Below, one piece after another: positions 16,011 through 24,800 of a stretch of DNA of 40,029 nt. Position 1 is the first letter of the stretch. Each line of letters starts with the position of its first letter. The notes beneath the pieces are model-generated. The model did not search any database, had not been told where the DNA came from, and saw nothing but the letters and a program-made list of their open reading frames with translations. Location: the NCBI GenBank assembly GCA_018644935.1, contig JABGPL010000010.1, positions 1 through 40,029 of the forward strand, in the 5' to 3' direction. This DNA is from Calditrichota bacterium. GTDB taxonomy: Bacteria > Electryoneota > AABM5-125-24 > Hatepunaeales > Hatepunaeaceae. Made by a program: the position numbers and the translations under genes.

Positions 16011-17822
16011 TTAGAAGTCACGGTAGAATTTATAACGATAGTCCTGTAGGTCTGCCGCAATTCGCAATTCACGTGTCCAATTGCGAGAAACGGCATCCTG
16101 TTTTTGACGAATCAAACTCTGATATATCATTTCATGCGCAGCAAGGAAGTCCGCTTCTACAAAACCTGATTTACTCATCATGTTTGCGATGTAGTATCCT
16201 TTCTTCCCCTCTATCAGTTCCGATATGTCACCTGATTCAAGCCTGAATGCTTCGGTTATAAAATCTTTATCTGCGCTCAATCCATTTGGCAAAGCGTCTG
16301 CTACACCTATACTGTCACCTGTTACATGAAGTTTGAGTGAGAATTCATCGACAACTGCTTGAAAGTCATCGGCCGTATTGATCTTAGATCGAACATCAGC
16401 AACTTTATCCCAGCACTTACCTTTTTTGATTATCTTAACCAATTTTGTGTAAATGCTCTTTTGAACATTTTCAAAAGGTTTTGTGCCTTCCAGAACTTCA
16501 GATACTTTCTTGAAAACTATATATCCTTCCGGATAAGGATAAACACCGCTAACTGTGCCAATAGGATTATTAAAACAGAATGTCGCAGCCATTCTCATTC
16601 TGCCCAATCCGGCGACATATCCTGCAGCGGAGAATTCTTTAGTCGTGTCAATGTCAAGTTCCATCTCACCAGCAACTAAATCAAAATCGCGCTCTTCGAC
16701 TTCCAGAGCAAAATTATACGCTTCAGTATAAAGATCATCCCTGGTTTCCGGTGAAGGTTCAATCTTAAGGAGAATATGGGATGCTTTAATTTCATCTTCA
16801 CCTTCATCATTCTTACGTTTGCCTTCAAGCTTGATTATGTGCAGTCCAAATTTACTCTCGACTGGATCAAGTAATTGACCTGGTTCAGCGGCAAATGCAG
16901 CATCTTCAAAAGGCTTCACCATTTTGCCATGAGCAAACCATCCAAGATCACCACCTTCAACAGCACTGCCCTCATCATCAGATCTGGCTTTTGCCAATGA
17001 AGCAAAATCATCGCCTCTTCTGATGTCACGCAGTAGTTCCTCGGCCTCTAATCTGATATCTGCCGAGTCCTGAGCACTTGACTGTACTCTGAACTTCACA
17101 TACGAGAATTGTGACTGTGGGTATTGCTTGAAACTGCCAGGAAACATTCGATAGTACTTCTGCATCATTTCATCTGCGATTTCAGACGAATCGACTTCAA
17201 AATCATCAAAGGGTACGAAAAGGAATTGAAGTTTCGCTTTTACCGCATTCTTAAAGTATTCATCTTTGACTTCTTCTGCCGTTACATCAGCTGCTTGTGT
17301 AACTTGGAAAAGCAGTTTCTGCTCGGCAAGATAGGCATCTACTGATCCTTCCATTTGGATCAAGTATTGAGCTGCATCGGGTGTTCTCAGGAAATTCTTA
17401 TATGCCTGAGGATTGAACTGACCATCCAGGAGAAAAGCTTCTGCCTGCTGAACTTCAGGTGGCGGGAAATTTTCAATGATATGCGCGATCTCCTGAGGAG
17501 ATACTTCGATACCAAGTCTTTTCGAATCTTTCAGCTTTAACAGATTCTCAACATACTCATCCCACGCGTCTTCACGTGCACGCTTTACCTTGTCCGGTTC
17601 TAACTCCGTTCCAGCTTTGCGTGTTTCTAAATCAACTTTTCTCTGTATTACTTGTTGGAATCTCTGGATTTCGATTTGTTCACCGTCGATCTCACCGACT
17701 ACACCAACGTTCTCTGTATCCTTGAAACCACCCATACCCCAACTGAAAACGATAGTTCCGAGGAATGCTACAACCAGAATCCACATGATCAATTTCATCT
17801 GGCTTCGCAATTCAGTCAACAT
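16011..17822 (-). CDS. PpiD/SurA-type membrane-anchored periplasmic peptidyl-prolyl isomerase
   Basis: 603 residues, like PpiD (about 620). An N-terminal anchor (LIMWILVVAFLGTIVFSWG, about 11-29) is followed by a SurA_N-like chaperone region (about 35-200) and a parvulin domain (about 232-335; DDFASLAKARSDD, GGDLGWFAHGKMVKPFEDAAF, FGLHIIKLEG). A second, poorer rotamase-like segment opens with IKASHILLKI. PpiD assists folding of exported proteins at the outer face of the inner membrane. AAGGAGA stands before ATG 17822. The large exported proteins in this window make such a foldase relevant, although linkage alone does not show they are its clients. Confidence 0.88.
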   Translation of the reverse strand: MLTELRSQMKLIMWILVVAFLGTIVFSWGMGGFKDTENVGVVGEIDGEQIEIQRFQQVIQRKVDLETRKAGTELEPDKVKRAREDAWDEYVENLLKLKDSKRLGIEVSPQEIAHIIENFPPPEVQQAEAFLLDGQFNPQAYKNFLRTPDAAQYLIQMEGSVDAYLAEQKLLFQVTQAADVTAEEVKDEYFKNAVKAKLQFLFVPFDDFEVDSSEIADEMMQKYYRMFPGSFKQYPQSQFSYVKFRVQSSAQDSADIRLEAEELLRDIRRGDDFASLAKARSDDEGSAVEGGDLGWFAHGKMVKPFEDAAFAAEPGQLLDPVESKFGLHIIKLEGKRKNDEGEDEIKASHILLKIEPSPETRDDLYTEAYNFALEVEERDFDLVAGEMELDIDTTKEFSAAGYVAGLGRMRMAATFCFNNPIGTVSGVYPYPEGYIVFKKVSEVLEGTKPFENVQKSIYTKLVKIIKKGKCWDKVADVRSKINTADDFQAVVDEFSLKLHVTGDSIGVADALPNGLSADKDFITEAFRLESGDISELIEGKKGYYIANMMSKSGFVEADFLAAHEMIYQSLIRQKQDAVSRNWTRELRIAADLQDYRYKFYRDF

Positions 17823-17887
17823 TGTCCCATCTCCTTAATGATTTGTCTTAGCACAGCTTAAAAATATAGATTAAATAAAGCCATAAA

Positions 17888-19123
17888 TCAAGGTGCAGTC
17901 AACCCGGTTTTAACATTCTTGAGCGTTAATCGAACTAATTTTACACCTTTGGGATCAGCTTGCATGACTCTGAGGGTACCTCCGCCTACATTGAACAGCT
18001 TTCCCGTCACCGGAATATCACCTTCGATGCTTGTCAAAAGTCCACCGATGCTATTCGCATGTGGAGAATCAAGTTCAAATCCGGTCAGAAGACTCACCTG
18101 ACTTAATTTAGTCTGTCCGTTTATCAACCAGACGCTTTCTGTTATCTGCCACATGTCCTGATCTTGAAAATCGTGCTCGTCCTGAACAGGTCCGATCATC
18201 TCCTCAATCAGGTCTTCACGAGTAACAACACCGGCAAACCCGCCATATTCATCAATAACTCCTGCAAAGCCTATTCTGTTACGCTGGAACCAACTTAATA
18301 GTCCGATCACCGAAAGGGATTCCGGCACGGATGGTAATGGTTTTATAATCGACTTCAGATCTGGTACTTCTACCAAAAATGAACTTGCAGATATAAATCC
18401 TACAACATCGTCAAGATCCTGTTCGTAACATGGAAAGTGCGAAATTCCTGTTTTTAATACTAAGTCAAGTGCATCTTCAACAGGCGTATCCATTGATAAA
18501 ACGACCACTGATGTTCGAGGTGTCATTATATCTGAGACCGCTTTTTCACCAATATTTAATAAACCACGAATCAAAGGCTTTGACGCTACTGGCAGATCAC
18601 CCTTTTCCCCGGCTTCCTCAATTGCGGCAGTTATTTCGGATCGACTGAAAACATTTCCTATTTCAGTTTCAGACAATCCCAGTCGTTTTTGGAAACCGAC
18701 AATCAATGCCTCTAATGGACGCGCAATTGGAAATATCGAATATCTGAAACCAAAAAGTAATCGCCCTACGGGAAGTATTAGCTTATTGGCTATTTGACGT
18801 GCCATTGTTTTAGGTACGGCTTCACCGAAAATCACAAGGATAAGCGGTGCAATAATCACTATCGATTTTTCAGAAATTCCGTGAGATGCGAGATACAAAG
18901 CGATAATGGAAGAATAGGCAACGTTAACAACGTTGTTTCCAACAAGAGTAGTAACAAGGAATCTCTCAGGACGTTGAATCATAAATTCAACCGAGGCTGC
19001 TCCTTTCTTATTTTGCCGATGCCAACCGGGTAAATAGAGTTTATTGAAACAGAGAAAAACGGTTTCCGCACCGGCAAACCAGCCGGAAAGGATAATCGTT
19101 ATCAATATGCCTAAAAGTTGCAC
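17888..19123 (-). CDS. CorC/HlyC-type membrane protein (DUF21, CBS pair, transporter-associated domain)
   Basis: 411 residues. The N-terminal DUF21/CNNM domain (about 1-180) has three to four membrane helices (FAGAETVFL, TLVGNNVVNVAYSS, VIFGEAVPKTMA are family motifs). A CBS pair follows (about 200-315; VSDIMTPRTSVVVL, ISHFPCYEQDLDDVVGF, GVIDEYGGFAGVVTREDLIEE), then the CorC_HlyC domain (about 330-405; WLINGQTKLSQV). These proteins are linked to Mg2+/Co2+ efflux or ion homeostasis; 'hemolysin' in the family name is historical. The start is GTG 19123 with AAGGA just upstream. It stands 65 bp before the PpiD-like gene on the same strand. Confidence 0.92.
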   Translation of the reverse strand: MQLLGILITIILSGWFAGAETVFLCFNKLYLPGWHRQNKKGAASVEFMIQRPERFLVTTLVGNNVVNVAYSSIIALYLASHGISEKSIVIIAPLILVIFGEAVPKTMARQIANKLILPVGRLLFGFRYSIFPIARPLEALIVGFQKRLGLSETEIGNVFSRSEITAAIEEAGEKGDLPVASKPLIRGLLNIGEKAVSDIMTPRTSVVVLSMDTPVEDALDLVLKTGISHFPCYEQDLDDVVGFISASSFLVEVPDLKSIIKPLPSVPESLSVIGLLSWFQRNRIGFAGVIDEYGGFAGVVTREDLIEEMIGPVQDEHDFQDQDMWQITESVWLINGQTKLSQVSLLTGFELDSPHANSIGGLLTSIEGDIPVTGKLFNVGGGTLRVMQADPKGVKLVRLTLKNVKTGLTAP

Positions 19124-19255
19124 GAATCCTTAGAATTATTGTTTAACGTTAGAGTTTTTCCTACCGTATTTCCCCGACACCGGAAATAGACACCTGTTTT
19201 GCACTCCGAAATGCCAGGACATTATGACCATTCCAGTTCTGTCAAAAAAGCACTA

Positions 19256-20335
19256 CTATTCTTCACTTCTGATTTTCCCTCCCGGAACTTCGCGACGCGC
19301 TAACTCTCGTCTTGCCCAGTCTGCACCTTCACTCATTGCCTTAAGTTTGTTAAATGCAGTTGTCCGGCTTAGATTTCTCATACCTCCAGATGGCGCAACC
19401 CAGATATTCCCTGCGTTGTGATAATTGGACAGATCTATCAAATACAGAGCAATTGCCATAGGCGTCTCTATCACTTCAGACTCTGAGTCTATCAATCCAA
19501 TCTGGATTATCTTATCCCCCCAGAATCCCTTTTTCTCCAGTACAGAAATATTATCTGCACCATTTAACATATCAAATGAAATCCCATCAAAAGGTGATTC
19601 TAAAAGCACATCCTCTATACCTAATACATCCGAACCGTGAGTACCAACCATTACAGATGCCTCAACATCAGCGCAAAGTACTTTTGAAGCCTCTGCAAAT
19701 ATGCCTGCTTGATCTTTGTTATATAGCAATAGAGGTTCTTCTACCAGAACATATTTAGCACCCGCCTTGCATAAAATCTTCAACTCTTCATTCAGTGCAG
19801 AAGCAATATCGAGGGTTAGCTGACGAATATCCTCTCCATAAATCCCCGGTTTGACAGATCGAGCAAGACTGAATGGTCCGGTGATTACTGCTCTCACTTC
19901 GACCGGAGATCTAACTGCCATAAAACAAAAATCGTCAACCACTACGGATTTATGCCATGTGATCTTCCTAACAGCTTCCGGATATGCAACTTGATGTTCT
20001 GAATCCGACTGGGCCCGTCGCTGAGGATTATAAAGCCGCCAATAGACGTCATATTCAGCGTCCGGATCACCTTCAAATCCCCCTCTGAATCCATCAAGAC
20101 CCGCGCACATATAAGCAATTTCATCCTGCCATCTGATTTGCCCGTCAGAGGGTATTTCGATACCGGCTGCAATCATTTCGACAACAGCCTCTACAGAAGC
20201 TCTGTCAAACGCTCGGTGAAGAGTAGTGTCAATAATTATACCATCCCGGTGCTTCTCTAATGCTTCCGAGAGTAGTTTAGATCGGGCAGGCTCTGGAAAT
20301 CTTGGAAAGCTGCCGTTTAATGTAGGTGTAAACAT
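19256..20335 (-). CDS. MetE-like (cobalamin-independent methionine synthase C-domain) protein lacking zinc ligands
   Basis: 359 residues, about the size of the MetE catalytic domain or the archaeal 'core MetE'. Core-family landmarks include GIEIPSDGQIRW, ITGPFSLARSV, KYVLVEEPLL and ISFDMLNGADN. The metal site is altered: MetE His-x-Cys becomes THGSD (H233 kept, S235 for Cys), the ligand Glu falls at FDML (Asp), and the ligand Cys of NPDCGL becomes G317 in APSGGM. So normal zinc activation of homocysteine is unlikely, and it may be a methyltransferase of other chemistry or a non-catalytic paralogue (inference). No SD is seen before ATG 20335. Neighbours do not suggest a methionine pathway. Confidence 0.75.
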   Translation of the reverse strand: MFTPTLNGSFPRFPEPARSKLLSEALEKHRDGIIIDTTLHRAFDRASVEAVVEMIAAGIEIPSDGQIRWQDEIAYMCAGLDGFRGGFEGDPDAEYDVYWRLYNPQRRAQSDSEHQVAYPEAVRKITWHKSVVVDDFCFMAVRSPVEVRAVITGPFSLARSVKPGIYGEDIRQLTLDIASALNEELKILCKAGAKYVLVEEPLLLYNKDQAGIFAEASKVLCADVEASVMVGTHGSDVLGIEDVLLESPFDGISFDMLNGADNISVLEKKGFWGDKIIQIGLIDSESEVIETPMAIALYLIDLSNYHNAGNIWVAPSGGMRNLSRTTAFNKLKAMSEGADWARRELARREVPGGKIRSEE

Positions 20336-20408
20336 ATGGAGAAATTAGGGGTTTGAGCAGGTTAAAGCAAGCTAATGATAAATGCAATAGACAGAAACAA
20401 GAACATTC

Positions 20409-20477
20409 CTCGCTCCCACGCTCCAACGGCTGTGCATGAATAGTATTTCCGCACTGCCTGTGGAGCATGGGAACGAG
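20409..20477. repeat. Inverted repeat, GGAGCGTGGGAGCGAG family
   Basis: CTCGCTCCCACGCTCCAACG (20409-20428) faces an imperfect inverted copy, TGGAGCATGGGAACGAG (20461-20477). The first arm is an exact 20-bp reverse complement of 29006-29025. This motif lacks the GTAG foot of the other families. It occupies most of the otherwise empty 274-bp gap before the beta-helix gene. Confidence 0.85.
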
Positions 20478-20609
20478 AGTCAAAACGACTTGCAATAAAT
20501 AAAATTTTGTATTATACTGTAATTTGAAGAATTACCTGACTAAGCTTGAATGAAGCAAATTAATCTTGATTTTGATTGCCTAATGCGTTGAATCACGGTA
20601 GAGACTTTA

Positions 20610-22544
20610 GTGTTTAAATGTTTATTTCGTAAATCTTTATCCTCTTTCAAATATATCCTAATCCCATCTGCTGATGAGGATCGGGAAATCTCTGTTCGCC
20701 CTGCCCGGCTTTACGCTTTGGTGGGGTTTTTGTGTTTTGTTGCACTTGCGCCCGAATTTGTTTTTGCCCAAACCGAAATCATGGGAGAGGTGTCAGGTGA
20801 ATGGAACGCAGAGGGAAATCCGTACATTGTCCTTGACTCGACCTGGGTGCCTGAGGGTGAAGTGCTGAGTATTGGATCTGGTGTGGTGGTTACAATTGAG
20901 GAGGATGTACCCATTGTTATCTTCGGCAGACTCGAAGCTGAAGGCAGTGAAGAGGATTCAATTTTTTTCAGGTCAGTGGACGAAGACCAACTCTGGCGAA
21001 GTATATTTCTACTCACTCCCCACATTCGGCACCACTTTTCATTCTGTTCAGTAAAAGATGTTTATCGGTTTATTCGCTGGGATGATGATGTTGATGTTAC
21101 TATCGAGGATTCCAATATTACCAGTGAATCCAGTATCACCACAGCTCTCTCTGGAATGGGTCTTAGCGAGGGGCATGAACTTATTGCAGAGCGAAGTGTT
21201 TTTCGCATCATCATAAACGATTACGCTTTCGGTGGATTACATGCTTCGAGATTTGAAGCAACGGATTGTGTGATAGAAACAGATAATAGAGGTGCAATTG
21301 ATGCCCCCTTTGGACGACTTACTTTAGTGAACTGTGAGGTACGTGGTGGAATATTTAGTTATTCGGGCTCAGGTACGTATTATCGCGATTGTACGTTAAT
21401 CTGCAATCGTATAGGCGATGATTATAGTGGACATTTCGTAATAACCGGTAGAGAAGGAGGCATGGTTAATTGCATTGTTTCAGGTAAAGTTAAAACCAGT
21501 GCGACAGCGGATGGGATCATATCCGATAGTGAGATAACCGGGATGATAGAGTTTGATCTTTTTCAAGGTCAGGTAATCAACAGTACTATCATTGGTTTAG
21601 ATAATTTCCCATTTAGCAGGAAGATTTATATTGATGATGACAACGATATTGAGTTTAAGAACTGCAACTTGTTCGGAACGATTAGAGTTGAGGAAAGCAG
21701 CAATGTTTCAATCGATAGCAGTATTATTACAGAGCGCTTTTATATGACTGGCAATCCTGAACGCAATAGAAATCACCAGGCCATAATCCAACATAGTGTT
21801 CTGATCGGGCGCTTAAGCATTGATCACGGAAACATGAATTTTATCAATAATACGATTGTATATCCTGAAATTGTCGGGAGAACTGAGGCGATTATAGATT
21901 TGCATCAAAATCGTCAGGAGATTAATTTTTTTAACAACATAGTTTATGCAATTCCTGACAGTTCCTCACTTTTCAGGTTTCGAGTTCAGGATTTTGATGA
22001 TGTAAATATAAGCAATAACTGTTTTTATGGGTATGGGTATCTTCTCGAAGCTTATCATCGTCGTGGTGGTGACGAATACGAGCTGAATGAGACCAACATT
22101 ACCGAAGATCCTCTGTTTTTGTCACTTGATTCACTCGATTTGCATTTGCTTGAAGATTCACCCTGTATTGACACCGGTGATCCCAACAGTCCTCTCGATC
22201 CCGATAGTACTCGGGCAGATATGGGTGCATTTTATTTTCCGCAACCAAATTTGGTGGAAGGTTTTGAGTTCCTTATACCACAAGAGATTATTTTTTTATC
22301 CCCATATCCAAATCCTTTCAATGGTTCTTTCAAGCAACAGCTCAAGTTGGAAATAAGTAAGAACATTGGCTTTAAGTTATATGATATAAACGGGCGAGTG
22401 ATGATTAAACAGAATCCGCAGGTGTTTCCGAGTGGTAATCACGTCATAACAATTGATGGTCAAGGACTGGCAAACGGGACATATTTCTTGAGTATACAGA
22501 GTGATAATTCTGCACATACAGTCCAGGTCGAATTGCTAAAATGA
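20610..22544 (+). CDS. Secreted right-handed beta-helix protein with T9SS type A sorting tail
   Basis: 644 residues. A long basic n-region precedes a signal core (ALVGFLCFVALAPEFVFA, cleavage near FA-QT). The middle (about 60-540) consists of short repeated strands (ITSESSI, VINSTIIGLDNF, FKNCNLFGTI, FINNTIVYPE) typical of parallel beta-helix proteins. PCIDTGDPNSPLDPDSTRADMGAF is the common end cap (split: PCIDTGDPN, then DMGAFYF). The last 85 residues are a T9SS type A sorting domain: SPYPNPFNGSF, LYDINGRVM, GLANGTYFLSI, terminal LLK. Expected fate: outer-membrane export by T9SS. The start is taken as GTG 20610, with a weak SD. It ends before a strong bidirectional terminator. Confidence 0.85.
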   Translation: MFKCLFRKSLSSFKYILIPSADEDREISVRPARLYALVGFLCFVALAPEFVFAQTEIMGEVSGEWNAEGNPYIVLDSTWVPEGEVLSIGSGVVVTIEEDVPIVIFGRLEAEGSEEDSIFFRSVDEDQLWRSIFLLTPHIRHHFSFCSVKDVYRFIRWDDDVDVTIEDSNITSESSITTALSGMGLSEGHELIAERSVFRIIINDYAFGGLHASRFEATDCVIETDNRGAIDAPFGRLTLVNCEVRGGIFSYSGSGTYYRDCTLICNRIGDDYSGHFVITGREGGMVNCIVSGKVKTSATADGIISDSEITGMIEFDLFQGQVINSTIIGLDNFPFSRKIYIDDDNDIEFKNCNLFGTIRVEESSNVSIDSSIITERFYMTGNPERNRNHQAIIQHSVLIGRLSIDHGNMNFINNTIVYPEIVGRTEAIIDLHQNRQEINFFNNIVYAIPDSSSLFRFRVQDFDDVNISNNCFYGYGYLLEAYHRRGGDEYELNETNITEDPLFLSLDSLDLHLLEDSPCIDTGDPNSPLDPDSTRADMGAFYFPQPNLVEGFEFLIPQEIIFLSPYPNPFNGSFKQQLKLEISKNIGFKLYDINGRVMIKQNPQVFPSGNHVITIDGQGLANGTYFLSIQSDNSAHTVQVELLK

Positions 22545-22602
22545 GAGTCAAGCGGGTGGCATGTCTGTACAACAAGACAAATAATGCCACCAGTCATGCA
22601 CC

Positions 22603-22652
22603 AAATAAAATAACCGGAAGCAAGAAAATACTTGCTTCCGGTTATTTTATTT
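22603..22652. terminator. Bidirectional intrinsic terminator between convergent genes
   Basis: A perfect 22-bp inverted repeat (arms 22603-22624 and 22631-22652, loop AAAATA). The core is AACCGGAAGCAAG with A/T-rich outer arms, so a T-rich tract follows the GC stem in both directions. It serves the beta-helix gene on plus and the rplI operon on minus. Confidence 0.93.
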
Positions 22653-22708
22653 GACAACGTCGTCTGAAATTCAATCTCAGACAACATCTTTATGTCGGTT
22701 CGAAACTT

Positions 22709-23167
22709 CTACTCGTTCTCGTCCTTAAGAGGTTCTACTCTTACTTTAACAAAAGCAGTAACATCTGTATGCAGCTTTACGGGAACATTATAAACGCCAA
22801 GCGCTTTAATCGGTTCAGCAAGAATGATGATTCGACGATCAATTTCAACGCCTTTTTCAGCTAACATCTCAGCAATGTTTGCAGTTGTGACGGATCCAAA
22901 AATCTTGTCTTCCTCTCCAACCTGAACTCTTGCAATAAGCTCAGTTTTTGTCAACTTTGCAGCCATCGCTTTGTGTGTTTTTAATTCACGCATAACTTTA
23001 GCATCAGCAAGACGTTTTTGAGCTTCCAGCATTTTAATGTTTCGCGGATCTGCTTTGAGAGCCATTCCACCCGGGATCAGGTAATTACGAGCATATCCGG
23101 CTTTAACGTCAACCACGTCACCAGCAGCGCCAAGTTTCGCGACATCATTTATTAATACTATCTTCAT
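22709..23167 (-). CDS. rplI: Large-subunit ribosomal protein bL9
   Basis: 152 residues, the full two-domain length. The N-terminal domain has the near-universal KIVLINDVAKLGAAGDVVDV and GYARNYLIPGGMA; a long charged helix (about 41-75) links to the C-terminal domain (GSVTTANIAEML). bL9 binds 23S rRNA domain V and helps keep frame and ribosome spacing. AAGAGG precedes ATG 23167, 9 bp after the rpsR stop. It is the last gene of the rpsF-ssb-rpsR-rplI operon, then the terminator at 22603. Confidence 0.98.
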   Translation of the reverse strand: MKIVLINDVAKLGAAGDVVDVKAGYARNYLIPGGMALKADPRNIKMLEAQKRLADAKVMRELKTHKAMAAKLTKTELIARVQVGEEDKIFGSVTTANIAEMLAEKGVEIDRRIIILAEPIKALGVYNVPVKLHTDVTAFVKVRVEPLKDENE

Positions 23168-23176
23168 ATGAGCCTC

Positions 23177-23401
23177 TTATCTTGGGTTGTCAAGAACAAA
23201 CGGCAGAATAGCCATGTGCCGTGCGCGCTTAATCGCCTTAACCAACTGTCGCTGGTGTTGCGAACATGTACCGGATATCCGACGGGGGATAATTTTACCC
23301 TCTTCCGTGATAAAACGATGTAACAGTCTATCGTCTTTATAATCGATGTATAGAATCCGATTTTCACAGAAACGGCAGATTTTCTTTCTATTTATCAACA
23401 T
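23177..23401 (-). CDS. rpsR: Small-subunit ribosomal protein bS18 (cysteine-containing form)
   Basis: 74 residues with the conserved IDYKD ... [20 protein letters not shown] and [20 protein letters not shown] (split), which define bS18. CRFC near the N-terminus plus the later GTC-S-Q-H give a Cys/His set typical of the zinc-type ('C+') variant. bS18 pairs with bS6 on the 30S platform. GAGGTAGG precedes ATG 23401. It is positioned between ssb and rplI as in most bacteria. Confidence 0.97.
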   Translation of the reverse strand: MLINRKKICRFCENRILYIDYKDDRLLHRFITEEGKIIPRRISGTCSQHQRQLVKAIKRARHMAILPFVLDNPR

Positions 23402-23410
23402 TTCCTACCT

Positions 23411-23956
23411 CTAAAGTTTAAGATCGCGAAAACCGAAATCGAATGAAGAATCTTCACTGGCATCGTTGTCGTCATCAATATCATCTTTCTTGTCTTCATT
23501 CTCATTCTCGGGATTCACTTTTGTGTCTGGTTCTTCATCACCGTTATCATCACTAGGTGAATCATATCCAAACTGACCTCCCGCGGTTTCAAGATCAGAA
23601 AGTACCATTTCTCGTTTGTTCAGGAATTGAATCCGTCGTGCTTTTATTTCAACGACATTTCGATAATGTCCATCTTCAGTGCGCCACTGACGGCTTTGAA
23701 GCTCACCTTCAACAAGAACGGCACTACCCTTCTTCAGGTTTTCGGCACAACTTTCAGCAAGCTTGTACCAGGCTACGATTCCAACGAAACAAACATCTTC
23801 TTTCCATTGACCGAAATTATCCTTGAATTTACGATTGGAAGCAATTGTAAAATTCGCAACGGGAGTTCCGTTTGTCGTCTGGCGGATAACCGGGTCTTTT
23901 ATTAAGTTGCCGACAATAATAATATTATTAATGTCCGGCATTTTTAAATCAGCCAT
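23411..23956 (-). CDS. ssb: Single-stranded DNA-binding protein with atypical C-terminal tip
   Basis: 181 residues. An OB fold occupies about 10-115 (NNIIIVGNLIKDPVIRQT, PVANFTIASNRKF, LKKGSAVLVEGELQSRQW). A disordered acidic tail follows (about 130-172, D/E/N rich). The usual C-terminal acidic tip (D-D-D-I-P-F type), which recruits partner enzymes, is replaced by a tail ending FDFGFRDLKL, so either the interaction motif is divergent or it sits at the internal D-F-G-F. Start ATG 23956 has GAGGAAG before it; an internal ATG six codons on is possible. It is the second gene of the rpsF operon. Confidence 0.93.
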   Translation of the reverse strand: MADLKMPDINNIIIVGNLIKDPVIRQTTNGTPVANFTIASNRKFKDNFGQWKEDVCFVGIVAWYKLAESCAENLKKGSAVLVEGELQSRQWRTEDGHYRNVVEIKARRIQFLNKREMVLSDLETAGGQFGYDSPSDDNGDEEPDTKVNPENENEDKKDDIDDDNDASEDSSFDFGFRDLKL

Positions 23957-23972
23957 TATTCTTCCTCATTGT

Positions 23973-24701
23973 TTAGTCTTTTGATTCGGTATCATCGACA
24001 TCAGGTACAGACTTTTCAGCCTCAACATCGGAGTTCGCTGCTTTGGGTGCTTCTTCAGCTTCCTTTACAGGTGCTTCTTCAGCCTCCTTTACGGGTGCTT
24101 CTTCAGCATCCTTTACAGGTTCTTCGACTGCTTCCTTTGTCTCTTCATCAGGGGTAGTTTCGTCGGTTGTGTCAGCTTTTTTCTCATCAGTCGAATCAGC
24201 AGCAGTTTCTACCACTGGTTCAGCAGGTGTCTCTTTGTCATCTTTACTACTTGACTCTTCACCTTCTGTAACATCTTTATCTGACTTGGCAATTACAGGT
24301 GCTTTTGGGGCACTATTGTCATCCTCAGCAGTGGATCCCAAAGGTCTGCCACCCATACGCATCCTTTCGGCTTCTTCAAGCTGGATACGGTCGGTTTCGG
24401 TGCGCAAGTTCAGCTCTTTGTCGGTAAAGGCAAGCACAATATGACGAAGTACGATCGGATTCAGCAACAGGTAACTCTCCAGGGCCTGGACAATTCTGCT
24501 GTCTCCACTCATATTAATGAGATAGTAAATGCCATACTGGCGTTTCTTGATCGGATAAGCCAGACGCTTTTTTCCGAGCTTTTCAAACAGAGAGATCGTA
24601 CCTTCACGACCGGTAATGATCCCTTCTATTTTTTGCTTTACGGCGTCGTGTCCTTCTTCAGCAGCAGGATCGACAACGTACATTAGTTCATAGTTTTTCA
24701 A
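23973..24701 (-). CDS. rpsF: Small-subunit ribosomal protein bS6 with long repetitive acidic C-terminus
   Basis: 242 residues, about twice the usual length. Residues 1-95 are bS6 (YELMYVVDP, GKKRLAYPIKKRQYGIYYLI, IVLRHIVLAF). Residues about 125-242 are a low-complexity extension rich in E, A, D, T, V, with eight-residue EEAPVKEA repeats encoded by a 24-bp tandem repeat. The start is TTG 24701, supported by AAGGAG five bases upstream; no ATG fits the conserved N-terminus. It is the first gene of rpsF-ssb-rpsR-rplI. A nested hairpin in the leader may mask the ribosome-binding site. The role of the tail is unknown. Confidence 0.95.
   Translation of the reverse strand: MKNYELMYVVDPAAEEGHDAVKQKIEGIITGREGTISLFEKLGKKRLAYPIKKRQYGIYYLINMSGDSRIVQALESYLLLNPIVLRHIVLAFTDKELNLRTETDRIQLEEAERMRMGGRPLGSTAEDDNSAPKAPVIAKSDKDVTEGEESSSKDDKETPAEPVVETAADSTDEKKADTTDETTPDEETKEAVEEPVKDAEEAPVKEAEEAPVKEAEEAPKAANSDVEAEKSVPDVDDTESKD
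24046..24117 (-). repeat. 24-bp tandem repeat in rpsF tail
   Basis: Three units start at 24046, 24070 and 24094, each GGTGCTTCTTCAGC plus ten more bases on the plus strand, with a partial fourth at 24118. They encode the EEAPVKEA repeats of bS6. Copy number can change without breaking the frame because 24 is a multiple of three. Confidence 0.9.
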
Positions 24702-24705
24702 TCGG

Positions 24706-24743
24706 ACTCCTTTGGTTTAGCACCCCTGACGGCAGGGGAGGAG
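24706..24743 (-). promoter_or_regulatory. Candidate autoregulatory leader of rpsF, masking the RBS
   Basis: On the minus strand CTCCT, a hairpin CCCCTG-CCGT-CAGGGG, an 11-base linker and AGGAG are found in that order just before the rpsF start. CTCCT (24743-24739) can pair with AGGAG (24711-24707), the Shine-Dalgarno core, closing around the inner 6-bp hairpin. bS6:bS18 complexes are known to bind a leader hairpin with an exposed CCG in other bacteria; the CCGT loop here is reminiscent of that, but the match is by eye. Confidence 0.4.
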
Positions 24744-24800
24744 TTAAACGAATTAGCGCGAATTACGCTATTTTTACTGGAAATTCCTGATCAAAAATGA

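Noticed and set aside
20674..20868. Alternative frame with a good-looking start at the 5' end of the beta-helix gene
   Set aside because: The signal-peptide pattern and cleavage site are in the frame of the long gene; the alternative runs only 64 codons.
24043..24444. Plus-strand S/A/G-rich open frame
   Set aside because: It is the antisense of the repetitive rpsF tail; the composition follows from the 24-bp repeat.
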